Source: Larkinella humicola
Lineage (GTDB): Bacteria > Bacteroidota > Bacteroidia > Cytophagales > Spirosomataceae
Direction: 5' to 3'
DNA: 64,000 bases
Assembly (NCBI RefSeq): GCF_008727875.1
Contig: NZ_VTWS01000002.1
Span: 496,001-560,000, forward strand
Of the stretch, positions 27,304-35,845 are shown in pieces. A program made the position numbers and the translations under genes. The notes under the pieces are model-generated. The model made no database searches, was not told the origin of the DNA, and saw only the letters and a program-made list of their open reading frames with translations. Position 1 is the first letter of the stretch. Each line of letters begins with the position of its first letter.

Positions 27304-27979
27304 TACACATCCACAGGGCCAGCAAAATCAGCCAGTGCTCTTTCAATCCTTTCCGAATAATGCTCAGGGCCTTCACCATGTGCACCTCGACGGTTTTGAT
27401 CGAAAGACCCAGTTCGGTTGCGATGGTCTGGTATTTTTTCCCTTCAAACCGGCTCAGCAGAAATACTTTCCGGCATTGCGGAGGCATCGATTCAACCAGA
27501 TCTTCGACCCGGTGAAAGACTTCTTCAAACTGAATAATCTGGTCGGGGCGCTGGCTGGGGGCGCTTTCCTGGGCGTCGGCGGTTTCGAGGTCTTCCAGCT
27601 TTTTGAACTCCAGGCGCAGGTAATTGTAGGCTTCGTTGCGAACACTGCGAAACAGGTAATAGCGGTAGGAGTCGGTAACGGATTCGTAGGCTTTTGTTTT
27701 CCAGAATTTACAAAAAACATCGCTGACGAGGTCTTCTGCCGTCTCTTTGGAGTAGACAAACCGGACGGCATGGCTGCACAGCGCCTGGTGATACCGCCGA
27801 AAAAGCAGCTCGCATCCTTTTTGCGGGTTCTCACTGAACGTCCGCCGAATAACCCATTCGGCATCCAGCCGAGCCGGTTTTTCATCCCCTGGCGCGATTT
27901 CCAGACCAGGGTCATTCCCGGGAGAGGTAATCGTCGGAACTGGCGGGTTGGCAGAATCGAACCGTTGACGGGTTTGCAT
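27296..27979 (-). CDS. ECF RNA polymerase sigma factor (PUL-linked)
   Basis: 227 residues. An N-terminal extension of about 40 residues rich in Pro and Asp precedes region 2 (GCELLFRRYHQALCSHAVRF, then ETAEDLVSDVFCKFWKT) and region 4 (MPPQCRKVFLLSRFEGKKY, helix-turn-helix YQTIATELGLSIKTVEVHM). The tail WLILLALWM is hydrophobic. It should activate the FecR-SusC-SusD operon downstream and perhaps itself, since a near-identical upstream element occurs before both genes. Confidence 0.94.
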   Translation of the reverse strand: MQTRQRFDSANPPVPTITSPGNDPGLEIAPGDEKPARLDAEWVIRRTFSENPQKGCELLFRRYHQALCSHAVRFVYSKETAEDLVSDVFCKFWKTKAYESVTDSYRYYLFRSVRNEAYNYLRLEFKKLEDLETADAQESAPSQRPDQIIQFEEVFHRVEDLVESMPPQCRKVFLLSRFEGKKYQTIATELGLSIKTVEVHMVKALSIIRKGLKEHWLILLALWMCSP

Positions 27980-28030
27980 AACCTTAAATTAAAACGAACG
28001 GGCTTTGAAAGAGACCATGCTTTAGTAAGA

Positions 28031-28065
28031 AAGACAACTTTTTACCAAAACCACCTTAGTTGGTT
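28031..28065 (-). promoter_or_regulatory. Candidate ECF-sigma promoter element B (before sigma)
   Basis: Minus strand: AACCAACTAAGGTGGTT, then an A/T block, then AAAAGTTGTCTT. The conserved blocks ACTAAGGTG and AAAAGTTGTCTT are identical to element A with equal spacing. It lies 51 nt before the sigma start. The AACCA...TGGTT symmetry is present here but not in A. Confidence 0.55.
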
Positions 28066-28128
28066 TTAAAAATTTCTCGAATAAAGTTAAAAACGGTTGT
28101 GATTGTGATCAATTACGCAGTCAGAGGG

Positions 28129-28389
28129 CGCTCCTCCGGAGCTTAGGGCCGTCGTAGCAGGGATTGTTTGCTATTGACAGGAAATCCCTCCGGGATTGAG
28201 GGTGCCGCTTGGGATAGGATGTGCATTACCCAGGAGGGTTTTTCTGTCAAAAGTCGGCTTGTTTGCTATTAACAGGGATTCCCACCGGGATTGAGGGTGC
28301 CGCTTAAGATAGGATGTGCATTACCCCGGAGGGGTTTTCTGTTAATAGTAGACGGAATTCTGTCGATATCATTAAGCTCCGGAGGAGCG
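28129..28389. repeat. REP-like element: two 95-nt hairpin units inside 17-bp inverted repeats
   Basis: Outer arms at 28129-28145 and 28373-28389 are exact 17-bp inverted repeats (CGCTCCTCCGGAGCTTA). Inside are two direct copies with a 95-nt period (from 28167 and from 28262). Each copy folds into a long hairpin closed by TTGACAG/CTGTCAA in copy 1 and TTAACAG/CTGTTAA in copy 2, a paired base change. It abuts the 3' end of a broken Y1 transposase gene. Confidence 0.75.
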
Positions 28390-28398
28390 TACTGCTTA

Positions 28399-28871
28399 TT
28401 AACGATTCCCGTCATCAATCCACTCAAACAGGTATTCCGTCTCAAACGGCACTTCAAATTTTTCCAGCAGTGTAAGGTATTCCTCCCGAAACGTGTGCTT
28501 CCGGTGAGGTTCTTCCTGATTTAAAATATAGCGGACAACCGCACCAACCTGAGAATGAGAATAGGTAAAAGCCCCATACCCTTCCTGCCAGTAAAATGGA
28601 ATTCGTGTCCAGCGTTTTCCTTTATAAAAGCTGAAGTCGCTGTTTTTATATCCTTAACCAGACTGGCAATGGTTAAGGTGGGAGAAAATCCAACCAATAA
28701 ATGGACATGATCGGGCATGCAATGGATTGCCAGTAACTTAGCGCCCCTATTGTGTACAATCCCCGTTGCATAGCGATGCAATTCTTCTTTGTGCTCCCGT
28801 GGAATAAGACTGTGACGGCCTTTAACGGCAAAAACAATCTGTACGTAAAGCTGCGTTTACGTATCCGCCAT
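28399..28871 (-). pseudogene. Inactivated Y1/HUH transposase (REP-associated or IS200 type)
   Basis: Reading through two lesions recovers a product of about 157 residues, the family's normal size. It starts ATG at 28871; codon 5 is TAA inside the conserved start M-A-D-T-*-T-Q-L-Y-V-Q. The HUH motif CMPDHVHLLVG and the middle SLVKDIKTATSAFIKE are in one frame. Near 28620 the frame shifts, and WQEGYGAFTYSHSQVGAVV plus the C-terminus FEVPFETEYLFEWIDD are in the -1 frame. The nonsense codon and frameshift together make it non-functional. It lies next to REP-like repeats, a typical setting for this family. Confidence 0.88.
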
Positions 28872-29071
28872 AACCAGAATGCGTTTAATGACTTCTATTA
28901 GACATTATTTTAAAACCGAAGTCACTTGGTTAAATTGGTATCCGAAATTATAACTCTTGATTAGCACAAGAAAATGACTGCGTCAGTCCCGTCGTAAACT
29001 GAAAACCGTAAACCGAAATAACGTAACCGCTAAATCTTTACTTTTACGCAAACTCCTTAACTCCTTCCTCC

Positions 29072-30625
29072 GTGCGTAAATTTTTCATCGGTTTCCTGCT
29101 CTTTCTGGTTGCGGTCGTCGTGCTGGGTGCGGGCTACGGCTACTACAACAGCCGCGACCGGCATCCCCGTTATACACTCGACCTGAACATTCCGGCTCCT
29201 GCCCAGGCCCAGTCGCTTAAAGTCGGTTTTTCGGCACTGAAAATCACCCCCTACCTCCCCGACCGCTGGACGGATAAAAACAAGGACGCGGCTTATAAAC
29301 CGGACGATGGCGACACCTTTACCGACGGCAACAACAACGGCGAATTTGATGCCTACTGGATGGCCGGATTCAGCCAGAAACGCGCAGCCAACGGCGTTCA
29401 CGACGATTTGTGGGCGCGGGCGATGGTGATCGACGATGGCAAAACCCGGCTGGCCATCGTGGCCGTCGACCTGCTCGGCTTCACGCACAAAAACGTCATC
29501 AATGTCCGGAAATCCATTCCCGCCAGCGCGGGCGTTACCTATTCCATCGTGTGCAGCACCCACACCCACGAAGCGCCGGATTTTCTGGGGATGTGGGGCG
29601 GCAGTGTTTTGAAAAGTGGCGTAAACAAAGCCTATGAACTCTTTGTTGAGCAGCAGGTGACGCGGGCCATCGTGCAGGCCGTCGAAAAGCTGCGACCGGC
29701 GCGGCTGCGGTTTGCGCAGGATTTGACCGGTGCGGATTCGCTGCTGATGGATACCCGAAAACCGCTGGTGAAAGACGCCGGTTTGTATAGCATGCAGGTG
29801 CTGGATGCGGTGAAAGACAGCACCCTGGGAACGCTTGTCGTCTGGGGAAATCACCCCGAAACGTTGTGGAGTAAAAACACGCTGCTGACCTCCGATTTCC
29901 CGCATTACGTTCGGGCGTATCTGGAAAAAGGAATCTCGCAGGGCGATTCGGTGGTGCAGAAGGGATTAGGTGGCACCGTGGTGTATGCGTCCGGCTGCGT
30001 AGGCGGATTGATGACGACCTCGCCCAAAGTGACCATTCAGGACCCGCTGACGGGTGAGCGGTTTAAGGAGCCGACGTTCGAGAAAGCCGATGCGCAGGGA
30101 AAACACCTGGCAATGCTGATTTACAAGTCGTTGCAGCAAGACACCACAACAACCCGGCCGGCCGACATCCGGTTGAAAGCGCACACGATCGAAATCCCGC
30201 TGGACAATAAACTGTTCCGGCTGGCGGTCGGCCTGGGTGTTCTGGATGCCGGTTTTAGCAGTTGGGGGAACTTCCGGAGCGAAATTGCGGCTTTCCGTTT
30301 AGGGGAAGCGTCTTTTTTGTGTGTTCCGGGGGAAATCTATCCCGAAATCGTCAACGGCGGGGTTGAAAATCCGGTGGGGGCCGACTTTGGCATTCAACCG
30401 GTCGAAACTCCTTCGCTGCGAAAGTTGATGCCGGGGAAATACAAATTTGTGATCGGATTGGCAAATGATGAACTGGGCTACATTATTCCGAAGAGTGAAT
30501 GGGATACGGAAGCTCCGCATATCTACAATCAGAAGGACAAACCGTATGGCGAAGTCAATTCCACCGGACCAGAAACCGCTCCCAAATTATACCGGGCTAT
30601 GGCCAAATTATTGCGCGATTTATAG
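29072..30625 (+). CDS. Neutral/alkaline ceramidase-like hydrolase, membrane-anchored
   Basis: 517 residues from a GTG start. N-terminal membrane anchor FFIGFLLFLVAVVVLGAGYG. Then a neutral ceramidase N-terminal-type domain: VGFSALKITPYLPDRW, DDLWARAMVIDDG, VCSTHTHEAPDFLGMW with metal-binding His residues, and TLVVWGNHPETLW. Neutral ceramidases split ceramide into sphingosine and fatty acid. Bacteroidota have many shorter relatives of unknown substrate, and this one lacks the usual C-terminal domain. It faces outward. It stands alone, 83 nt before the next regulator gene. Confidence 0.8.
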   Translation: MRKFFIGFLLFLVAVVVLGAGYGYYNSRDRHPRYTLDLNIPAPAQAQSLKVGFSALKITPYLPDRWTDKNKDAAYKPDDGDTFTDGNNNGEFDAYWMAGFSQKRAANGVHDDLWARAMVIDDGKTRLAIVAVDLLGFTHKNVINVRKSIPASAGVTYSIVCSTHTHEAPDFLGMWGGSVLKSGVNKAYELFVEQQVTRAIVQAVEKLRPARLRFAQDLTGADSLLMDTRKPLVKDAGLYSMQVLDAVKDSTLGTLVVWGNHPETLWSKNTLLTSDFPHYVRAYLEKGISQGDSVVQKGLGGTVVYASGCVGGLMTTSPKVTIQDPLTGERFKEPTFEKADAQGKHLAMLIYKSLQQDTTTTRPADIRLKAHTIEIPLDNKLFRLAVGLGVLDAGFSSWGNFRSEIAAFRLGEASFLCVPGEIYPEIVNGGVENPVGADFGIQPVETPSLRKLMPGKYKFVIGLANDELGYIIPKSEWDTEAPHIYNQKDKPYGEVNSTGPETAPKLYRAMAKLLRDL

Positions 30626-30708
30626 CAAAAAAAGTAGTTGATTGCTTTATTTTCCGGCAGCTATTATTTTCAATCGTAAACGATTCAACTCCTGTAACAT
30701 TACTTGGT

Positions 30709-31392
30709 ATGCGGATTTTACTTGTTGAAGATGAACAGGAAGTAGCTTCATTTATTAAAAGCGGTTTGGAAGACTACGGCTTCGAAGCCGATGTGGCCGG
30801 CGACGCTTTGCAGGCTCAGGTGATGCTGGCCAACACCGACTATCCTACCATCATTTTGGATGTAAATCTCCCGGTGATCAACGGTTTTGAGCTGTGTAAA
30901 CTCATCCGTAGCCGCTACGAAGACGTGTCGATTCTGATGCTGACCGCTATGGGAAGTACGGAAAGTAAACTGAGCGGTTTTGACGCCGGGGCCGACGATT
31001 ACCTCATCAAACCGTTCGAATTTCGGGAGCTGGTAGCCCGGTTGCGGGCTTTGAATCGCCGGAGAAGCACCAATCCGTCGGATGCCACGGTGCTGAAAAT
31101 CGCAGATCTGGAACTGAACCAGCAGAGCAAAACCGTCAAACGCGGCACCCAGAAAATCATTCTGACCGCCCGCGAACTGGCGCTGCTGGAGTTCTTTATG
31201 AAAAACCAAAACAAAGCCCTTTCCCGCAATGAGATTACCGAAAAAGTGTGGGATGTCAACTTCGATACCGGCACCAACGTAGTCGATGTCTATGTGAATT
31301 ATTTACGAAAAAAAATCGACAAGGATTTCTCCCCCAAACTAATCCATACCATCACCGGCATTGGCTACATCATGCAGGAATCCGAAGAATAG
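30709..31392 (+). CDS. OmpR/PhoB-family response regulator
   Basis: 227 residues from ATG 30709 (MRILLVEDEQEVASF); an upstream open stretch is not coding. Receiver domain 1-120 with phospho-Asp in TIILDVNLPVINGFEL and Lys in YLIKPFEF. Winged-helix domain about 130-227 (LTARELALLEFFMKNQNKALSR, VVDVYVNYLRKKID). The partner kinase starts 3 nt later. Five 11-nt direct repeats, the spacing that this family binds, lie just past the kinase gene. Confidence 0.96.
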   Translation: MRILLVEDEQEVASFIKSGLEDYGFEADVAGDALQAQVMLANTDYPTIILDVNLPVINGFELCKLIRSRYEDVSILMLTAMGSTESKLSGFDAGADDYLIKPFEFRELVARLRALNRRRSTNPSDATVLKIADLELNQQSKTVKRGTQKIILTARELALLEFFMKNQNKALSRNEITEKVWDVNFDTGTNVVDVYVNYLRKKIDKDFSPKLIHTITGIGYIMQESEE

Positions 31393-31395
31393 CAG

Positions 31396-32766
31396 ATGAA
31401 AATAAGAGCGCGTATTTCGGTTACTTTCCTGATTATTGTCGCCACCAATCTGGTGCTTTTTTCACTCGCGATCTATTTTATTTCTGAATATTTCCGGCAA
31501 CGCGATTTTTATTACCGGCTGGCCGACAAAGCCCGTATCACCGCCCGTTTACTGATTGAAGAGGACGAAGTCGATCCGGCTATTCTTCGTTTAATTGAAC
31601 GCAACAACCTGACGTCTCTGCCCGAAGAACACATCGTCATTTACGATCAGCAAAACAAACAGATTTATGCCAGTGCCGACACCGCGCACGGTATTGCGAG
31701 CCAACGCGACCTGCTCGACCGCGTTCGCAAACAGAAGCAACTCTACATGCGTCGCAACACCCGGGAAATCGTCGGCCTGGCCTACTCCTATCAGCAACAG
31801 GAATACGTGATCATTGCCACCGCCTACGACGAATCCGGGCTGACGGAAATTGCGCATTTGCGGAATATCCTCGGTTTTGGGCTCGTTTTCAGCCTTTCGC
31901 TGGTAGGCATTTCGGGCTGGATGTTTGCAGGCCGTTTTCTGCAACCGATTTCCAACGTGATCCGGCAGGTGGATCGCATCACGGCATCGAACCTGAACAT
32001 GCGGGTGGATGCCAGCGATAACAGCGATGAGATTGCACAACTGGCCAACACCTTCAACTCGATGCTCGACCGGGTGCAGGAAGCGTTTGAGGTACAGCGG
32101 AATTTTGTGGCCAATGCCTCCCACGAACTCCGGACCCCCCTTACGATCATTACCGGCCAGATCGAAGTGACACTCATCAAAAAGCGCACGGTTGAAGAAC
32201 ACGAAGCCAAATGGATCGCCGTTCTGGACGTGATCAAACGGCTGAACGTCCTGTCGAACAATTTGCTGGAGCTGACGCAGGTGAGCCTCGACGATGCGCC
32301 CATCAAGTTTCACGAAGTGGCACTGGACGAAGCCATCTACCAGGCTACCAAGATGTTGACCACCCGCCGACCGGATTACCAGGTCATTTTTTCCTTCGAA
32401 ACCGAAACCATTCATTCCTCGCTCACGGTTCAGGGCAGCCTGGCGTTGCTGATTTCAGCGTTCGTAAACCTGATGGAGAACGGGTGTAAATTTTCGGCCA
32501 ACAACCGGGTTGAAGTGATTCTGGGGGCGGATGAGCGGTGGGCCACCATCCAGTTCAAAGACGAAGGGATTGGAATCGACGCGGCCGACATCAAGCACAT
32601 CTACGAGCCTTTCTTCCGGGCCGAAAATGCCAAACGAATCCTGGGCTACGGTATTGGCCTGCCCCTGACCTACCGCATCATTCAGCTTCACCGCGGGCAG
32701 ATCTCCGTTGCCTCCAAAATCAACGAAGGCACGACCTTTACATTGAAGCTACCCAAGACGTTCTAA
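31396..32766 (+). CDS. Sensor histidine kinase (HAMP, HisKA, HATPase)
   Basis: 456 residues. First membrane helix 8-30 (SVTFLIIVATNLVLFSLAIYF), extracytoplasmic sensor about 35-150, second helix near 155-178 (LGLVFSLSLVGISGWMFAGR), HAMP to about 235, phospho-His motif ASHELRTPLTIITGQ, N box LMENGCKFSANN, G1 DEGIGID and G2 YGIGLPLTY. It is translationally close to the regulator (3 nt). The sensor has no recognised domain, and its ligand is unknown. Confidence 0.95.
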   Translation: MKIRARISVTFLIIVATNLVLFSLAIYFISEYFRQRDFYYRLADKARITARLLIEEDEVDPAILRLIERNNLTSLPEEHIVIYDQQNKQIYASADTAHGIASQRDLLDRVRKQKQLYMRRNTREIVGLAYSYQQQEYVIIATAYDESGLTEIAHLRNILGFGLVFSLSLVGISGWMFAGRFLQPISNVIRQVDRITASNLNMRVDASDNSDEIAQLANTFNSMLDRVQEAFEVQRNFVANASHELRTPLTIITGQIEVTLIKKRTVEEHEAKWIAVLDVIKRLNVLSNNLLELTQVSLDDAPIKFHEVALDEAIYQATKMLTTRRPDYQVIFSFETETIHSSLTVQGSLALLISAFVNLMENGCKFSANNRVEVILGADERWATIQFKDEGIGIDAADIKHIYEPFFRAENAKRILGYGIGLPLTYRIIQLHRGQISVASKINEGTTFTLKLPKTF

Positions 32767-32770
32767 TCGT

Positions 32771-32825
32771 TTCCTAATTGACTTCTAATCGACTTCTCAT
32801 CGACTTCTAATTACCTCCTAATTAC
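32771..32825 (+). promoter_or_regulatory. Five direct repeats with 11-nt period, candidate regulator operator
   Basis: Units TTCCTAATTGA, CTTCTAATCGA, CTTCTCATCGA, CTTCTAATTAC and CTCCTAATTAC follow each other without gaps. A sixth partial unit overlaps the kinase stop. Direct repeats at 11 bp place sites on the same helix face, as in PhoB-type operators. The array ends 18 nt before a TAAATTTG -7 octamer. The adjacent OmpR-type regulator is the natural candidate ligand. This is inference. Confidence 0.55.
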
Positions 32826-32843
32826 CTGCTTTCCATACGGTTG

Positions 32844-32851
32844 TAAATTTG
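32844..32851 (+). promoter_or_regulatory. Putative -7 element for the small membrane protein/SulP operon
   Basis: TAAATTTG fits TAnnTTTG. The -33 position lacks TTTG and is covered by the last 11-nt repeat, as expected for an activator-dependent promoter. It would give a leader of about 155 nt before the ATG at 33010. Confidence 0.45.
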
Positions 32852-33009
32852 TACCATCACAAGGAAGGTTAGTTACTACGATAATAAAGTACATAAGTCC
32901 AGTTCATATAGACCCATTGGCCGTCAATGGGTTGTGGCATTTAGTCCCCTGGAGTTTGCGCTGGATCGTAAAAAACCGTCCAACTAACTCACACAAACTA
33001 CATAGAGCT

Positions 33010-33279
33010 ATGATGGTCGACACTGAAAATACCGAAAAAAAATCGAGTAAACTCGTTAACTGGGGTACGGTTTGGGGAATGATCTTCGCCACCATCGCCC
33101 TCGACGTTTACCTTAATTACCGCGAAAACACCCAGGATAAAGAAATTTATCGCACGAAATACGAAGTCAAGGCATCGGAAGCGGACTCGCTGCGGGCCGT
33201 GAAAGTTGAGTTGGAAAAGCGGTTACTGGAACTAAACCAGCGCGAAACCACCGCGGTCGACGTCAGTAGCACCAACTGA
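33010..33279 (+). CDS. Small single-pass membrane protein with coiled coil
   Basis: 89 residues from ATG 33010 (a second ATG follows at once). One membrane helix near 18-37 (WGTVWGMIFATIALDVYLNY) is followed by a charged, heptad-like helix (ASEADSLRAVKVELEKRLLELN). No known domain. It ends 61 nt before the SulP transporter gene on the same strand and probably shares its message. It could be an accessory subunit, which is a guess from position. Confidence 0.6.
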   Translation: MMVDTENTEKKSSKLVNWGTVWGMIFATIALDVYLNYRENTQDKEIYRTKYEVKASEADSLRAVKVELEKRLLELNQRETTAVDVSSTN

Positions 33280-33340
33280 CCAGCCCGGTTTGACCGCGTT
33301 GCGATCTTTCCATTTAACTTCATCCAACCATTTATTCATC

Positions 33341-34969
33341 ATGAAAACAACACAAAAAAACTTTCAAATCGTTGATTTGAGCAACGTGGAAGGCGATATT
33401 AAAGGAGGTGTTGTTTCATTTCTGGTAGCCGTCCCGCTTTGTCTGGGAATTGCCCTGGCTTCCGGAGCGCCCCTTTTTTCAGGAATCATTGCCGGGATCG
33501 TCGGCGGTCTGGTAGTCGGTCTGTTCAGTCGTTCGGCGGTGAGTATCTCAGGGCCTGAAGCCGGACTGATTGTCGTTGTGCTGGCTGCCATCGAGTCGCT
33601 GGGTTCCTTTCCGGCTTTTCTGCTGGCAACCTTCCTGGCCGGTGTTCTCCAGATTGGGCTGGGGTACATGCGGGCCGGGATTGTCAGCAACTTTTTCCCT
33701 TCGTCGGTCATCAAAGGCATGCTGGCCGGGATTGGCGTTATTCTGATTATCAAGCAAATACCTCATCTGGTCGGCTACGATACGGATTCGGCCGAAGAGA
33801 TTTCACTTTTTCAGCCCGATGGATTCAACATCGTTAGCCAGTTTCAGGCCGCCATCGGACAACTCAACGGCGTCGCTTTTTTGATTGCCGTCGTGTCGCT
33901 GGCGATTCTACTCCTGTGGGAACGACCGGTTTTTAAAAAGAACAAAATCCTGAAAAACATCCCGGCAGCTCTGGTGGTGGTGGTGTCGGGCATTGCCATC
34001 AACGGGTTGATCGGGATTTTTCTGAGTGACTGGGCCCTGAAAGGCAACCATCTGGTGCAATTACCGGTGCCCGATAGCCCGGCGGCTTTTGTCGATCTGT
34101 TTACGATGCCCGATTTTGAACAATGGACGAATCCGCAAGTCTACACAGCGGCCGTTTCCATTGCGTTGGTAGCCAGCCTGGAAGCCCTGCTGTCGATTGA
34201 AGCAACGGATGAGCTGGACCCGCTGAAACGCAAAACGTCTACCAACGCCGAGCTGAAGGCGCAGGGAATCGGCAATATGGTGAGTGGACTCATTGGAGGC
34301 ATTCCGCTGACGTCCGTCATTGTCCGGAGTTCAGTTAGCATCAACGCCGGTGCCCGGACGAAGCTCGCAGCCCTGGTACACGGAACGTTGCTGCTGGTGT
34401 GTGTGATTGCTTTGCCGACGGTCCTCAACCGGATTCCATGGGCGGCACTCGCATCGATTTTGCTGATCACCGGCTACAAACTAACGCGTGTTCGGATTTT
34501 CAAGCAGCTTTTTGAGGAAGGTATCGCCAAGTTTCTGCCTTTCGTCGTCACCGTCGTTGCAATTCTGATGACGGACTTACTGACCGGCATCGGCGTCGGG
34601 ATGATCGTCGCCCTATTTTTCATTCTGCGGGAAAATTACCTCAACGCCCACAAAATGGAAACCTTTCAGGACAACGGGCAGGAGCACATCCGCATCAGCC
34701 TCGGCGATTATGTTTCGTTTTTGAGCAAAGCCAGCATAGTGAAGCTGCTGACGAATGTGCCGGAAAACGCCATTGTGGAAATCGACAGCAGCCATTCGTC
34801 GTACATCGACAGCGACGTGATGAACACGATTCAGAATTTTAAAGAAACCGCCCACAAACGCAACATCCGTCTGGTTTTTCTGCGTGAACCGGCTGATTAT
34901 AAACCCGTTCCGGAATCGGTCATTGCCATGCGCAACCGGCACCTGCGGGAAATCGAAGAAATGAACTAG
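33341..34969 (+). CDS. SulP-family anion (bicarbonate/sulfate) transporter with STAS domain
   Basis: 542 residues from ATG 33341. About 12 membrane segments (LVAVPLCLGIALASGAPLFS, SGPEAGLIVVVLA, GLIGGIPLTSVIVRSS). A reduced C-terminal STAS domain follows (about 440-530; VEIDSSHSSYIDSDVMNTI). The SGPEAG motif and short STAS resemble bacterial SulP proteins that carry bicarbonate or dicarboxylates with Na. The substrate is not certain. It lies downstream of a possible regulator operator. A terminator follows 66 nt after the stop. Confidence 0.9.
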   Translation: MKTTQKNFQIVDLSNVEGDIKGGVVSFLVAVPLCLGIALASGAPLFSGIIAGIVGGLVVGLFSRSAVSISGPEAGLIVVVLAAIESLGSFPAFLLATFLAGVLQIGLGYMRAGIVSNFFPSSVIKGMLAGIGVILIIKQIPHLVGYDTDSAEEISLFQPDGFNIVSQFQAAIGQLNGVAFLIAVVSLAILLLWERPVFKKNKILKNIPAALVVVVSGIAINGLIGIFLSDWALKGNHLVQLPVPDSPAAFVDLFTMPDFEQWTNPQVYTAAVSIALVASLEALLSIEATDELDPLKRKTSTNAELKAQGIGNMVSGLIGGIPLTSVIVRSSVSINAGARTKLAALVHGTLLLVCVIALPTVLNRIPWAALASILLITGYKLTRVRIFKQLFEEGIAKFLPFVVTVVAILMTDLLTGIGVGMIVALFFILRENYLNAHKMETFQDNGQEHIRISLGDYVSFLSKASIVKLLTNVPENAIVEIDSSHSSYIDSDVMNTIQNFKETAHKRNIRLVFLREPADYKPVPESVIAMRNRHLREIEEMN

Positions 34970-35035
34970 CACCGGCTTTCCGGGCTTTCCCCTCAATAAT
35001 TAGCGTAGTCCTATCTTTGTGTGATAGAAGACCGA

Positions 35036-35071
35036 TGACCCTGACCGCCCTTGCAGTCAGGGTCATTTTTT
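35036..35071 (+). terminator. Intrinsic terminator after SulP
   Basis: TGACCCTGAC (35036-35045) pairs with GTCAGGGTCA (35056-35065), followed by six Ts. The 3' arm overlaps the stop codon of the convergent beta-barrel gene. A TATCTTTG octamer at 35012-35019 precedes it on the same strand. Confidence 0.85.
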
Positions 35072-35716
35072 GGTTGGCAACCAGCAGCCCAGCGAGACGG
35101 TGAAACCGTAGGTGTTTTCGTTCGGTTTGGACGACGCCAGCGTCGAGGGATATTGGCTCAACCCGTATTGAAGCCGGGCATCTAAAAAGGTGGTGAGTCG
35201 CCCGATTGCCATCTCAATTCCACCACCACCCCAGACAGCCGCTTCGAGCCGACGCCTGAAAAGAACCTGGTCTCGAAAAACCTCGGAGCCATTGGCCGTA
35301 ATCGCCAGCCTGCCGCCTAATGCATATCCCAGACTGGGGCCAAACAATCCGTAATAGGCCCAGCGATTCGTCACCTTCCGGCGATAAGAAATCAATACCG
35401 GAAGCTCGGCAACTTCATAGTGTAAAACGAGCTTCCCGGTTCCGGCAGGCACACCGATTGCATCGGTATAATCTACACCTGACCGCCAGCCCTTCTGAAT
35501 GACCGATGGTTCTGCCCGAATTGACCAGCGATTTTTCAGAACCATCTCAACAGGAACCGCAATAGCAAACCCCCTCGCCAGGGAACGGTCGGCGAAAGAA
35601 TTCCGGGTGTGAACCGTCGACCAGTGAGTACCCGCCCGCACACCGATCTGTACCTGAGCGTGCAGTTTTAGCGAAAAAATCGCAAGAATAAAGGACAGAT
35701 AGAAAAGCTTTTTCAT
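35063..35716 (-). CDS. Outer-membrane beta-barrel protein (PorT-like)
   Basis: 217 residues. Signal peptide LSFILAIFSLKLHAQ, then alternating beta strands: VQIGVRAGTHWSTVH, SIRAEPSVIQKGW, YEVAELPVLISYRR, AYYGLFGPSLGYALGG, GFTVSLGCWLP. This matches the small eight-stranded outer-membrane barrel family common in Bacteroidota. Function is unknown. It is transcribed alone, converging on SulP. Confidence 0.88.
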   Translation of the reverse strand: MKKLFYLSFILAIFSLKLHAQVQIGVRAGTHWSTVHTRNSFADRSLARGFAIAVPVEMVLKNRWSIRAEPSVIQKGWRSGVDYTDAIGVPAGTGKLVLHYEVAELPVLISYRRKVTNRWAYYGLFGPSLGYALGGRLAITANGSEVFRDQVLFRRRLEAAVWGGGGIEMAIGRLTTFLDARLQYGLSQYPSTLASSKPNENTYGFTVSLGCWLPTKK

Positions 35717-35845
35717 CCGGATCAGGCGTTGTTTGTCTGATAAACGATGAATCTGATTTTGTTCATATCACCGTCGATAAATATCCTTCAAGCGGTTTAA
35801 CATTTGCCAAATCTTTGGGTTTATGCAATACATTTAACCGTACCC

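Noticed and set aside
28610-28630. Possible programmed -1 frameshift in the Y1 transposase
   Set aside because: The local sequence is not a standard slippery heptamer, and a nonsense codon at position 5 already inactivates the gene.
32771-32825. Tandem array as a CRISPR
   Set aside because: Units of 11 nt without spacers; fits an operator array instead.
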